A DNA stretch of 64,000 nt from Pelecanus crispus (lineage: Eukaryota > Chordata > Aves > Pelecaniformes > Pelecanidae): positions 379,501-443,500 of the forward strand of contig NC_134660.1 of the NCBI RefSeq assembly GCF_030463565.1, given 5' to 3'. Numbering within the stretch: position 1 is the first letter of the stretch; every line of letters starts with the position of its first letter. The translations under genes and the position numbers were made by a program. The notes under the pieces are model-generated. The model saw only the letters and a list, made by a program, of their open reading frames with translations, made no database searches and was not told the DNA's origin. Below, piece by piece: positions 35,609-45,770 of this stretch.

Positions 35609-36600
35609 CTCGGGAGCCGGGGTTCCCCCTCAGCCCGGCAGCTTTTTTTCTGGCTCGACTCCGCCACGAAGCCCCAGCACCGGGCGCGAACTGGCCGTGC
35701 GGTGGCAGCGGGGACCCCGGGGCTGCTTCGTGGTCACGTTCGGCCTTAAATCCCGCTGCTGCTCCAGCGGCGCGAGGAGCTGGAGGGAAGGGAGGTTGCT
35801 TTACTGCAGACGCTTCCTTTTTGTTACCGGGATACGAAACGGGCGAGAGCTGGGGCCAGGGCCATGCCCGCGGGGCAGCTCCGAGCCAGGCAGGGGAGGC
35901 GGCAGCCCTTCGGCGAGCGCGGGGTTTCTTTTAGGAGCCCCCGGCCCCGCGGGGAGGGCGATGCTGTCGCTTCCCACGCACCAGCTGGGAACGCGGGGCC
36001 TGGGATTACAGCGGGAGCTGGGACCGGCCCGGGCAGGAAGGAACCGGCGGAGGGTCCCGGCTCCCCAAGCCCCTCGGCGCCCAGCCAGGGTCACGGCGTC
36101 CCCGAGCAGCGGCCCCGCTCCTGGGGGGGGGGGGGGGGGGGGGGGGGCAGAGCCAGGGCCGCCAGCGGGGCGAGGAGCCCGGGCAGCGCCGGTCAGAGCC
36201 TCCCCGGTTCCTTCTGCAGCGGCGCCCGGCCCGGGACGGGGCAAACCCGGCGGGACGCGGCGGGCCCAGCTGGGGAGCGTTAAAGCCCCGGGAGGGGGCG
36301 GGGGGGGCCGGGCCGAGCAGGGGCAGCGGCGCGGGTCGGGGCAGGTCAGTGCGGGGGGTCCGGGGCGGGGCCCGGTGAGGCCCAGCGGTCCCGGGGGTCC
36401 CTGACGGGCCCGGGGGGTCCCGGGGGTCCCGCCCAGCCCCGCCCCGCCCGCACTCACCGCGTCCCGCCACCGCCCACGCGCCGGAAGCGCCACGTCACAG
36501 CGCCGCCGCCGGGGGAGGCGGGGGGGGGGGAGAGGGCCGCGGGCGCGTACGTATTGCGTCACGGCCGTGCCGCCACGCCACGCCCACTAGGCGTGGCCCG
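35609..36600 (-). promoter_or_regulatory. TMUB2: TMUB2 CpG-rich promoter and 5' UTR region
   Basis: CpG-dense sequence upstream (minus strand) of the TMUB2 start. A donor-like GTGAGT on the minus strand (ACTCAC at 36452-36457) could end a non-coding exon at 36458. I could not place a convincing matching acceptor before the ATG. TACGTA- and ACGTCACA-like words at about 36490-36560 may be CREB/ATF-type sites. A G25 run lies at 36123-36147. Confidence 0.5.
36123..36147. repeat. G25 homopolymer in TMUB2 upstream region
   Basis: Uninterrupted run of about 25 G on the + strand. Its length is likely polymorphic or subject to sequencing error, and it can form G-quadruplex structure. Confidence 0.85.
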
Positions 36601-36809
36601 GCGCGCGCTGATGGCGTGAGGAGGCGGGAGGGCGGAGCGCCCGGGCTGGGAGGAAGGGGGCGTGGTCTCGCGGAGGGGCGGTGAGCGGTGGGCGGGGCCA
36701 CGGCGGGGACGGCGTGGGGCGGGGCGTCGGGTGCCGCGCGTGCCCCGGGGCCTGGCTCCGCCCCCGGGCCCAGACCGGGCCCGCAGCGCGCTGGGAGCGG
36801 ATCCGCACC

Positions 36810-37110
36810 GTCCCCCGGGGCCCCGCACCGCCCCCCGGGCCCCGCACCGCCCCCCGGGCCTCTCACCGCCCCCCGGGCCCCGCACCGCCCCCCGGGCCTC
36901 TCACCGCCCCCCGGGGCCCCGTACCGCCCCCCGGGCCTCTCACCGCCCCCCGGGCCTCTCACCGCCCCCCGGGGCCCCGTACCGCCCCCCCGGGCCCCGC
37001 ACCGCCCCCCCGGGCCCCGCACCGCCCCCCGGGGCCCCGCACCGACCCCCGGGCCTCTCACCGCCCCCCGGGGCCCCGTACCGCCCCCCCGGGCCCTGCC
37101 CCCCCCCGGC
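36810..37110. repeat. About 20-bp CCCCGCACCGCCCCCCGGG minisatellite between TMUB2 and ASB16
   Basis: About 14-15 units in which two unit types alternate irregularly: GGCCCCGCACCGCCCCCC and GGGCCTCTCACCGCCCCCC, plus a GTACCGCC variant. The array sits between the ASB16 poly(A) signal (37192-37197, minus) and the TMUB2 promoter. On the minus strand it carries dense G runs. Confidence 0.9.
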
Positions 37111-37191
37111 CCCGTCCCGGCCGCTGCGGGGCCGTTGCCCCGCCTGTCCCCGCGGGAAGGAGACGCCGCGGGAGCCGCCTCTGCCGCGTCC

Positions 37192-37197
37192 TTTATT
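37192..37197 (-). terminator. ASB16: ASB16 poly(A) signal
   Basis: TTTATT on the + strand (AATAAA on minus) about 45 bases beyond the conserved ASB16 stop at 37239-37241, implying a very short 3' UTR. Confidence 0.75.
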
Positions 37198-37238
37198 GAG
37201 CGCGGGGCGCTTGGGGCACACGGGGCGGGGGGCCGCGC

Positions 37239-40103
37239 TCAGGAGATGAGCCCCTGCGGCGGCAGCTGCAGGTAGCGGCGCAGGGGGGGGCGGCAGGGCC
37301 AGCTGGGGGACGGCGGGCGTGGCAGCGGGCGCCCAGGTGCCGCCGGACGGCGCAGCGGGCCAGGTGCTGCAGCCGCCGCGGTTGGCCCGCCATGCGCACC
37401 GCCGAGGCGTAGAAATCCCGGTGCTCCTGGAGAGGGGACGGGGCGGAGGCAGGGGTGAGCGAGCGGGGGGGGGGGGGGGCGGGGGGGGCCCGCGCCGGGG
37501 CACCCCGCACCCCCTTACCTCCCACAGCTCCGGGGGCACGGCCCCCACCCAGCTCTCGGCGGCGGGGGATGCGGTCGTAGGCGTTGAGGACCACCTCCAG
37601 CGCCGGCGGGTGGCGGCAGCAGAACCTGAGCATCTGCGGGCAGAGGCACGTCGCCGACAGCGGACACCGCCACCGCGCCCCCCTCCCCCTCGCCCCCCGG
37701 CACCCCCCCGGTCGCCCACCTTGGGGTGGACGGGGCCGGCGCCGTGGTCGAGGAGGAGCGCGATGGTTTCCTCGGGCCGCTGGTGCCGGTGCTCCTCGAC
37801 GGCGTGGAGGGCGCAGTCCAAGGGGGTGTAGCCGGCGCAGTTGCGGGCGGTGGCGTCGGCGCCGTGGCGCAGCAGCAGCCGCGCCAGCCGGGGCTGCCCG
37901 TTGCCGCAGGCGTTGTGCAGCGCGTGTGGTCCTTGCGGCCCGCGGCCCGGGGGTCAGCGCCGGCCGCCAGCAGCCGCTCGGCCACCCGGTAGTAGCGCTC
38001 GGCGGCCTCGGGGCGCTCGGCGGCGGCGCAGGCGGCGTTCAGGGGGGTCTCGCCCTGGCGGCTGCGGCGGGCGGGGTCGGCGCCGTGGCGCAGGTACAGC
38101 TCCACGTGGGCCACGAGCCCCTGCCGCGCCGCCACGTGCAGCGGCGTCACCTGCCGGTCCCGCGTCCCCAGGTTCACCCGCGCGCCGTGCGCCAGCAGCA
38201 GCTCCGCGCACCTGGGGGGGCACAGGGGTGAGCCGGGGCTGGGGACCCCCCCCCCCGGGGACCCCTGCCACCCCCGGGACCCCACACACGGGTGAGCCGG
38301 GGCTGGGGACGCCCGGGGACCCCACTCACGGGTGAGCCGGGCTGGGGACCCCCCACCCGGGACCCCCCCCACAGGTGAGCCGGGGGCTGGGGACTCCCTC
38401 CCCCCCCCCCCCGGGACCCCTGCCACCTCCGGGACCCCACTCACGGGTGAGCCGGGCTGGGGACCCCCCACCCGGGACCCCGCACACGGGTGAGCCGGGG
38501 CTGGGGACCCCCCCACCCGGGACCCCGCACACGGGTGAGCCAGGGCTGGAGACCCTCCCCCCCGGGACCCCCCCCACAGGTGAGCCGGGGCTGGGGACTC
38601 CCTCCCCCCCCCCTCCCCCCCCGGGACCCCTGCCACCCCCGGGACCCCCCCGGACCGCGGGGACACGGGGGCTGCAGCGCGGGGTTGCGAAGGTTGGGGC
38701 CCACAGGGAGCCCCGGGCCCTGGAAGGGCGGGGGCTTGGCTTTGGGGGGCGGGGCTTGTCCCGGGGTGAGGGTGGGGCTTGGCTTGGGGGCGGGGCTCGT
38801 CCCGGGGTGAGGGCGGGGCTTATCCCTAGGGGTTTGTAGGTGGGGGTGTGGTTTGGGTGGGAGGTGGAGCCTAGCATGCAGATGGAGCTGCCTGTGTGGG
38901 CGGGGCTCAGGCTGTGGGTGGAGCTTTGCCGGCAGGTGCCGGTGGAAGGGATTGGGGTGTGTGGGCGGGGTTGGTATGCAGATGAGGATGTGGGAGGTGC
39001 TTGGCGTGTGGGCGGAGTTTGACATGCAGATGAGGGTGTAGGAGGGGCTTGATATGCAGATGAGGATGTGGGCGGGGTTTGGTATGCAGAGGGCGGTGTG
39101 GGAGGGGCTTGGCATGCAGATGAGGGTGGAGCCGCCGTGCGGGTTGGCTGGGGCGCGGGGGCGGGGCTCCGCATGCAGATGAGGCGCGGGGGCGGGGCCT
39201 ACGCGAGGCTGTCGGGCGCGGCGCAGAGGTGCAGCGGGGCCGAGCCCCCCGCGCTCAGCACGTCGGGGTCGGCCCCGAAGGCCAGGAGCAGGCGGGCGCA
39301 GTCGGGGCGGGGGGCGGCCACGCTGTCGTGCAGGGGGGCCTGGCCCCCCCACCACCGCGTCCACCTCCGCCCCCCGCAGCAGCAGGTGCCGGGCGCAGTC
39401 GCCGTAGCCCCGGCCGGCGGCGATGCGCAGCGCCGAGGTCTGCTGCCGGCGGGGGCTCAGCACCCACAGCCCTGCCGGAGGGGGAGGCGTCAGCGGGGGC
39501 ACCCGTGGGGGCTGCCCGGCCCCCCCGTACCCCCACCCAGGGAGCTGGTGGTGAGCCCCGACATCCCCCCCCCCCGCCCCCCCAGCCGGGAAAAGCCCGG
39601 GGGGGGGGGGGTAAACTGGGATCACCCCCCCCACCCCTTCCCAGGGCGCCCTCCCTGTCCCACCACCCCCAAATCCGAGCCGCCAGCCCTCCTCCCCCAG
39701 CCCCCTGAGGAACTGCATCCTCACCCTGGCTCCCCTTGCCCCCCCCCCCAGCTCCCCCCGTTATTTTGCAGGGACCCCCCCCCAGCCCCGTACCCTGCTC
39801 GGGCGACCACACCAGCTCCTCGCTGACCGTCTCCATGACCAGGTTTGCGGTGGTCTCGTCCTTGAAGATGCTCTTGATGCGCAGGAGGTCCCCGGTGTAC
39901 AGGGCGTTGTGGATGGCGGGGTCCCGGCAGTACTGGGGCCGCCGGCGGGGGGTCAGGGGGGGCCGGGGGCTCGCTGGCAGGAACCGTCGTGTGGCCGATT
40001 CCCGAGCCAGGGCTCTCCGGCGATCCTCCTGCTCCTGCAGCTCCTGCTGGAGCCGCAGCGAGCGCAGGGCGGAGGAGGTGAAGGCGAAGGTTTCCTGGGC
40101 CAT
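37239..40103 (-). CDS. ASB16: ASB16, ankyrin repeat and SOCS box protein, five exons with five apparent frame breaks
   Basis: Predicted substrate receptor of a Cullin5-ElonginB/C ubiquitin ligase. Exons on the minus strand: 39794-40103 (start MAQETFAFTSSALRSLRLQ), 39203-39471, 37720-38211, 37519-37633, 37239-37426 (TGA 37241-37239). Homology to human ASB16 covers the whole length: N-terminal region, ankyrin repeats, and a SOCS box around PRRLQHLARCAVRRHLG then LRRYLQLPPQGLIS. The frame breaks five times by one base: extra base in a G7 run of exon 2 (39344-39350), missing base in exon 3 near 37927-37932, extra base in exon 4 (37564-37568), and two extra in exon 5 (37305-37309 and 37283-37290). 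Coordinates are + strand. Exon lengths minus these indels restore every junction phase, so exons and breaks are mutually consistent. The exon 2 donor GTAGGC is weak. Either homopolymer errors or a decaying gene. Confidence 0.85.
38215..38660. repeat. GGTGAGCCGGGGCTGGGGAC minisatellite in ASB16 intron 2
   Basis: About eight units of 43-65 bases, each beginning GGTGAGCCGGGGCTGGGGAC, followed by a C run, CACCCGGGACC and sometimes CTGCCACC. The array starts within a few bases of the exon 3 acceptor. The recurrent GGTGAGC word is a perfect 5' splice site on the strand opposite to ASB16. Confidence 0.88.
38700..39135. repeat. GGGCGGGGCTTGGC and ATGCAGATGAGGGTG tandem words in ASB16 intron 2
   Basis: Two adjoining arrays. 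38720-38830 has GGGCGGGGCTTGTCCCGGGG units of about 33 bases. 38950-39135 has about six units of around 30 bases containing TATGCAGATGAG and GGTGTGGGAGGGGCTTG. The ATGCAGAT-like words resemble octamer (POU) sites, but repetition alone can explain them. Confidence 0.75.
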
Positions 40104-40161
40104 GGGAGGGCAGGGGGAGACTAGGGGGCCAGCGAGCTGCCTCCTGCGCCCGGGTGGGGGT

Positions 40162-40171
40162 TATAAATAGG
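40162..40171 (-). promoter_or_regulatory. MEF2 consensus / TATA-like site, proximal ASB16 promoter
   Basis: Minus-strand CTATTTATAA fits the MEF2 consensus YTAWWWWTAR perfectly and also reads as a TATA element. It lies 59-68 bases upstream of the ASB16 start codon. Confidence 0.6.
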
Positions 40172-40220
40172 GCTGTGCCCCACGCACAAATGCTGAATCA
40201 AGAGCTCAAGCCAGGCCGCC

Positions 40221-40230
40221 CTATAAATAA
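40221..40230 (-). promoter_or_regulatory. Second MEF2 consensus site, ASB16 promoter
   Basis: Minus-strand TTATTTATAG is a second perfect YTAWWWWTAR match, 59 bases upstream of the first on the minus strand. Paired MEF2-type sites suggest muscle-type control, in line with several ASB genes being muscle-expressed. Confidence 0.6.
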
Positions 40231-40526
40231 CTCCCCCGGGGTGGTAAACAGAGTCACGTTGGCGCGGGGCTGCCAGGGAGTTGAACTTGCTGGTGGGTGC
40301 GAGAGGGGGATGGTCCCAAGGGGCTGGGACCCGGGTGCCCCCCAGGGCTTGGGCCGAGGGCGCACAGGAGCCCCGGGGGTAACAGCACCTCATGCCTAGG
40401 GGAGAAGAGGGAGAGCGGGGACCCCCCCAGGGGAAGGGTTTGGGGACACAGGGGCACGGCTGGCTGCGGCGGCAGAGGGGACGGCGACACACGAGCAGGC
40501 AGAGCGAGGCAGGGACAGAACAGCCC

Positions 40527-40532
40527 TTTAAT
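40527..40532 (-). terminator. HROB: HROB poly(A) signal (ATTAAA)
   Basis: TTTAAT on + reads ATTAAA on minus, about 240 bases past the HROB stop. It puts the HROB transcript end about 275 bases upstream of the nearer ASB16 MEF2-type site. Confidence 0.65.
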
Positions 40533-40773
40533 GCAGGTTTGGGAGCTGAGAGGGGCTGGCCTGCCCAGAGGGGACAGGAGCTGAGGCCGTGCCCACCCCG
40601 GCCTCCCCGGGTCCCCCCAGCTCTCGGCTCCAGAACAAACATGACAAAGGAACAGGTGAGTGGCCGGTGCCTCGCCTGCTTGCTTGGCGTCCTCGCCGGG
40701 CCGCGGTTCGGCCCAGGTGGTGCCAGCAGTAGCCGTCTCCCCGGCCCCGCGGCTGTGCTGCCGCTCCCTGAGG

Positions 40774-43700
40774 TCAGCAGCAGTCAGCTTGGGCCGGAGC
40801 GGAGAAGAAATCCTCAGGCAGCTCTCCCAGGAGCCCATCCAGGTCATCTGCACAGGCGCAGGGAGGATGAAACACACGAGTTTTCCATGTGTATAGAGAA
40901 GGAATCAACTCCACGTACCAGGAACATGGCAGGACAAGACCCCCTTTGGCACTACAGGGGAGGGGAGACGCTGCCCAGCCCCAGGACCCGTTTTCCGTAG
41001 GACATAGAGCTTTTCCTCCCCACCCAGTGTGGGTCCAACTCACCCATGTCGCAGCTGTCAGCTCCCACTGGCTCTTCTTGCCCAGGCCCGGGGCTCTGCG
41101 GGTGCAGGGAGAAGCCCCCAGGAGACGGCTCCGTGCCTGTGCTCCACCGGCCCCGGTCCCCAGGGGCAGGAGCACCCCGGGGGGTCTGCGCGGGGTGGTC
41201 CCGGAGTAGCCCAGCCTGGGCCAGGACCTGCAAAACCCAGCAGGTTGTCGGGGGCCCACAGGAGGATTTATCTGTCCCTCCCAAGCCCCCCACTTCCTCC
41301 CCGGTTGCTCTCGAGGGTCCCCGCAGTCCAGACCCCCCGGTAATACCCTCGGGGGGTCCCAGCATCCCTGTGCCTCCAGGGCCAGCAGCACCTCACCTCC
41401 CGCTCTGCTGGCGATGGCTGCGAGAAGCTGCCCTCGGGCTCCGGCGGGTAGATCTTGAGCAGGTTGTTGGGGGTGACATTGAGGTAGTGGTTGCGGTGGG
41501 ATGGGGAGAAGACGCCCACCTGCAAGGACAGAGCGGTGGGTCGGAGCCAGAGCTCCGGCTTCCGATGGCACCAGCGGCCACAGCCTGGGGAGGAGCTGGC
41601 CGGAGCTCCTTCTCCCGTTCCCATGGGATGTGAGCCCAGCAGCTGGGCACGGTGACCATGGGTTAGTGGCACCCGTGGCAGAAACGTCCCCAAACACGTT
41701 GCTGCTGCCAGAGATCTGCCTCTGCGTCTCCTACCTGCTTCAGGAGCAGCACCGAGCCAGGCCTGAGCTCGCTCTGTCTCTCTTCCAGCAGCAGGCGATG
41801 CACTGTGCCTTGCATCTCTCCTGCGGATGAGGACAGGACCTGTTAGCCATGGGGAGCGATGGCCGGGACCCCCAGCCCGACCCGGGCATGAGCGTGGCCA
41901 CGCTTACCCGTTGGGTCCCTGAACACAGCACCGGCATCGATGTTGGTCCTGGACAGGGTCTTGATCATTACCGCCATGCTGGGGACCTTGTTCTTCGGGA
42001 GCTGCTTCAAGGCTGCCTGCACACGCCAACCCCCGTCACACCGACGTCCCCGAGGGCAGCCCCGCAGGACGTCTGCAGGCAGCCCAGCTCAGCCCACTCC
42101 CCAAATTGGTGCCTGGCCCTGGAAACAGCTCCAAGGGGCAAGGGCGAGAGCCGGGAAGCCAATTCTGCGGGGCCGGTGCCCTCACCTGGGGCCCCCCCCC
42201 TCACCTTCCGCAGCACCATGACCACGCTGTAGGTCCTGAGGAAGCAGCTAGGGTCCCTCTCATCCAGCCCCAGCTCTGTCTTCATGGCAAGCCAGGGGCC
42301 CTTGCCAAAATCCTCTTCCGTGGGCGGAGAGGAGCTGGGCAGTCCCTGGAGTCACAGGACAACAGCGGTCGCCACCCCGGAGCCGAGCCAGGGCTCAGCA
42401 GCCCCAACACAGCAAGGGGGAAGCCCTGGGGACCCCCTCCCCTTCCAGCATCGCCCTCTGCAAGCCCGCCCTCAGGGACTGCCCGCAGCAGCGGCACCAG
42501 GATTCACATCCAGCTCCACACCGGAGCAGGGGGTTACCTCTGTCCGCGGCTTTGCCACAGCCCCGTGAGCTGGAGTTTGGGGAGCAGAAATGAGGATGTC
42601 CTCCAGGAGCTTCCCAGCGTGCTTGCAGGAGAGAGACAGACGTCAGGGGAGGCTCCAAGGCTGCCCCAGGGTTTTGCATCTCTTCACCAGCTGCTCCCAT
42701 CCCACCCCATCCCATCCCACCATTTCCCCTGCACTCACCTGCTGGGGCAGGATCCCGGCGGGCCCCGGGAACCGGCGGGTCTTCCCCTGTGGTGGGAGAC
42801 GGGGGGCAGCCCCGGGCGCTTTGCTGGCCGCTGCCACCAGCTGCACGAGGTGGTTGGTGACCACTGGTGTCTGCAGGCTGCCCGGGGCCGGCCTGGGCGG
42901 TGGCCTCAGCGGGGGCTCCACGCAGCTCGCCAAGGCCGGCGCGTTGGCAGGGGGCAGCCGGGGCGGGGGGTAGCTCTGCCGGGGAGCCTGCGCCGTGGGG
43001 GTCCGGGGCATCTGCAGCCCCACAGAGGAGCTGCTCGCTCCTGGCTGGCACGGAGACGCTTGGAAAGGCCTCGGGGCCGGGCCCTGGGGAGCGGGGATGG
43101 AGCCCCGAGAGCCGCTCGGCTTTCCCAGGTGGGTGGGGGGGGCCGGGGGGGCAGGCACCGGCCGCACTGGGCCGCAGCACCAGCCTGGGAGCTGCCTGTG
43201 GGGCGGGCAGGGGGTCCTGCCTCTGCTCTGGCCCCCTGCAGCCGGGGGAGGCCAGCTCCTCGCCCACCCGCAGCTTCTTGGGGGCCGCCTGTTCCTGGGG
43301 GGTCTCCTGCCCCGTGCCCGTCCGGGGGGGGTGCTCCCACTGGCCTGGGGGTGGCCGGGCAGCACCAGACCCCGCCAGCAGCTCAGGGCCCTCCAGCTCC
43401 ATGCAGGCGGCCAGGAAGAGCTCGTTGTCCAGCTCATCCTGGGGGGCTGCTGCCCTGGCTGGGGGTCCCTGGCAGCCCACGGGCTGCTCCCCCTGCCCAG
43501 CGAGGGGCCGCAGGCCGGGGGGTTTACCGGAGCGGTGACGGGGCTGGGGTGCCAGCGGGCGGAGGGGTTGCGGGGCTGGGGACGGCACACTGGGAGGGAG
43601 CGGGACCACGAACTGGTTCTCTGCGTCCTCCACGGCGGAGAGGAAATCCTGCAGGAGGAGAAGGCGCCGGGCAGCCAAGCGGCCCTGGCCCCCCGTGTCC

Positions 43701-44276
43701 CCCCGCAGAGCCACCCACGGGCGACCAGGCCCCCGCCCTGACAGCCCCTGGGGGTCAAAGCCAGGGGCAAGGACCCTCTTAATGACCTACGGCCGCTTAA
43801 CGAGCCACCACCCCCGCGCCCACCAGCCGAGGCCCCCCCGTGGGCAGCTCGGGGGGCCGGGCGGTGCCGGTGCCCCCACGGCCGGTGCCCCCCCCTCACC
43901 TCGTCCGCCAGGTCCCCGTCGGCCCCGAACAGCTTCTGGAGGGGGCAGGCCTGCGGGAGGGGGCAAAGCGGGGGGGTCGGTCATGGGGTGCCCCCTGCCC
44001 TGCGGGGACCCCAGAGCCGCCCTGTCCCCCAGCAGCGGCCCGGGGGGCTCCCGCAGGGACACCCCGCACCCCCACGGCCGGGCCCCCCCCCGCGGGGAGC
44101 GAGGGGCCCCCAGGGCCCCATGGCGGAGGCCCTGCCCCCCGCGGGGACCCCAGGCCTCCCCCCGGGCCGGGCCCACCCCACGGGGACCCCAAACCTCTTC
44201 AAGGGGACCCCAAACCTGCCCCCCCCCCCTCCCCACCACGGCCGGGCCCCCCCTCCGGCCCCGCTCCCGTTACCAT
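40774..44276 (-). CDS. HROB: HROB (MCM8IP/C17orf53), homologous recombination factor with OB fold, ten exons, one apparent frame break
   Basis: Nuclear ssDNA-binding factor that recruits and activates the MCM8-MCM9 helicase for DNA synthesis during recombination and crosslink repair. Minus-strand exons: 44274-44276, 43900-43950, 42739-43648, 42538-42621, 42205-42345, 41908-42016, 41735-41820, 41397-41519, 41044-41227, 40774-40847 (TGA 40776-40774). The first coding exon is only the ATG, followed by donor GTAACG. Exons 2-3 read ACPLQKLFGADGD and DFLSAVEDAENQFVV. Conserved TNHLVQLVAAASKAPG and TRRFPGPAGILPQQ lie near the end of exon 3. The OB fold spans exons 5-8 (LGLDERDPSCFLRTYS to RNHYLNVTPNNLLKIY), and the acidic C-terminal motif is DDLDGLLGELPEDFF. 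Exon 3 is 910 bases, one too many for phase; frame changes between about 43280 and 43060, where G8 and G7 runs (43135-43151) lie. Corrected length is about 587 residues. Confidence 0.9.
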
Positions 44277-44516
44277 GGCAGCGGCGCGGGCCAGGCCCCG
44301 AGGCGGAAGTGGGCGGGGCCGGGCCGCGAACCCGCGGGCGGGAGCGGCGCCTTTAAGAGCCTCGCGCCGCCTGTCGGCGGGCAGGGGCGCGGCCGCGCCT
44401 CTTAAAGGGGAGGTGGCGGCGCCGCCGCCCCGCGCCCCCCCCCCCCCGCCCGTCTGTCTGTCCGTCCGTCCCTCCCGGTGCCGCCTCCCAGCGCTCGCCC
44501 GCCCCTCGGGCACCCA
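44277..44516 (-). promoter_or_regulatory. HROB: HROB upstream GC-rich region
   Basis: GC-rich sequence just upstream of the HROB ATG, with GGGCGGGGC-type Sp boxes near 44310-44330 and no TATA box. The transcription start is not resolved. Confidence 0.45.
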
Positions 44517-45690
44517 GGCGTGCGTGTGTCCGCGCGTGCCCCGTGTGCACACGCGTGTGCCCCGCGCCGCCCCCCGCGGCCCGGCGTGGTTCACCCCCGC
44601 ACGGCCCCGCGTGGGCCGCACACGCAGCGCGGCGGCGACCTGCCCCTCCCCCCCCGCCCCGGCTGGCACACGCGTGTCTTGCACGCACGCGTGTGCACGC
44701 GTGCGAGGGCGCGCCAGCCCCTCGTGCATGCGCGCGCACGCGTGCTGCCCGCCGGCGGCCTGCGTGCTCACGCGCGTGCGCAGCTGCGTGCCGGCCCATC
44801 GCACGTGCGCGCGTGTGCACGTGCAGCTGCACGCAGGCCGTTGTGCAGGGCACGCGCGTGCCGGTGCACACCCACTCCTCGTAGATGCGCGCGCGGGGTT
44901 GTCTGCCAGCCTGTTGCGCACGCGCATTCATGCACGCGTATTTGCGCGCTCACATGCAAGAGCAATGGCACACCCGCCTCTTGTGCGTGCACACACGCGT
45001 GTGCGGCTGCACGCAAGCCTGCAGTACACGCGTGTGCTGAGTGTGCTACCCTGTCACGCACGCGCACGTGTGCCGTTGCGTGCTAAGCCGTCACATATCT
45101 GTGCTGTTGCACACCAACCCACGGCAGGCACGCTCATATGCTGTCACACATGCATCCTGTCACGCAGCAGCCTGTGGTACACGCGCACACGTGTTGTCAG
45201 ACAGCAGCCTATGCTGCACACACACTCGCGTGTGCTATTGCACATGGGCTTATCACACACTCACACATATGTCATTGCACGCTAGCCCGTGGCGCACGCT
45301 CACACGTGTGGTATGGCATGTCAGCCCATACCTTACGTACATGCTCACACACGCATGTCGTCGCTAGCACATGGCACACGCTCACACGTGTGCTATCGTG
45401 CGTCAGCCCGTAGCTTACATGCGTGCTTACACATGCATGTTGTCGCTAGCACATAGCACATCCTCATACATGTGCTATTGCACGTCAGCCCGTAGCTTAC
45501 ATACATGCTCACACACGCGTGTCATCGCTAGCACATGGCACACGCTCACACACGCGTGTCATCGCTAGCACACGGCACACGCTCGCACGCGCTCACGCCA
45601 GTGCCCGTGCACGCCCGTTGCACGCTCACACGCGGGTCAGTGCTCTGGGCTGCGGCGCGCGCCCTCGCGCACACGCGTGTGCCATTGCAC
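44517..45690. repeat. 1.2-kb alternating purine-pyrimidine array (CACACGCGTGTGC words) between HROB and HDAC5
   Basis: Dense tract of GCACACGCGTGTGC-like words. From about 45060 it becomes a recognisable tandem array of roughly 35-90 base units with GGCACACGCTCACACGTGTG, CAGCCCGTAGCTTACAT and TGTCATCGCTAGCACA. Alternating CG/CA steps favour Z-DNA, and CACGTG E-boxes recur by repetition. It ends about 80 bases before the HDAC5 promoter elements. No gene is seen in it. Confidence 0.88.
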
Positions 45691-45770
45691 GCCCCCCGGC
45701 CCCTTTAAGGCGCGGCCCCCCCCCCTCTCCCGCCGCGCCCCGCCCCCGGGGGAGGGGGAGGGGGGCGAGG

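Noticed and set aside
38950-39135. Functional cluster of octamer (ATGCAGAT) sites in ASB16 intron
   Set aside because: The words do not match ATGCAAAT exactly and recur only because they are part of a tandem unit.
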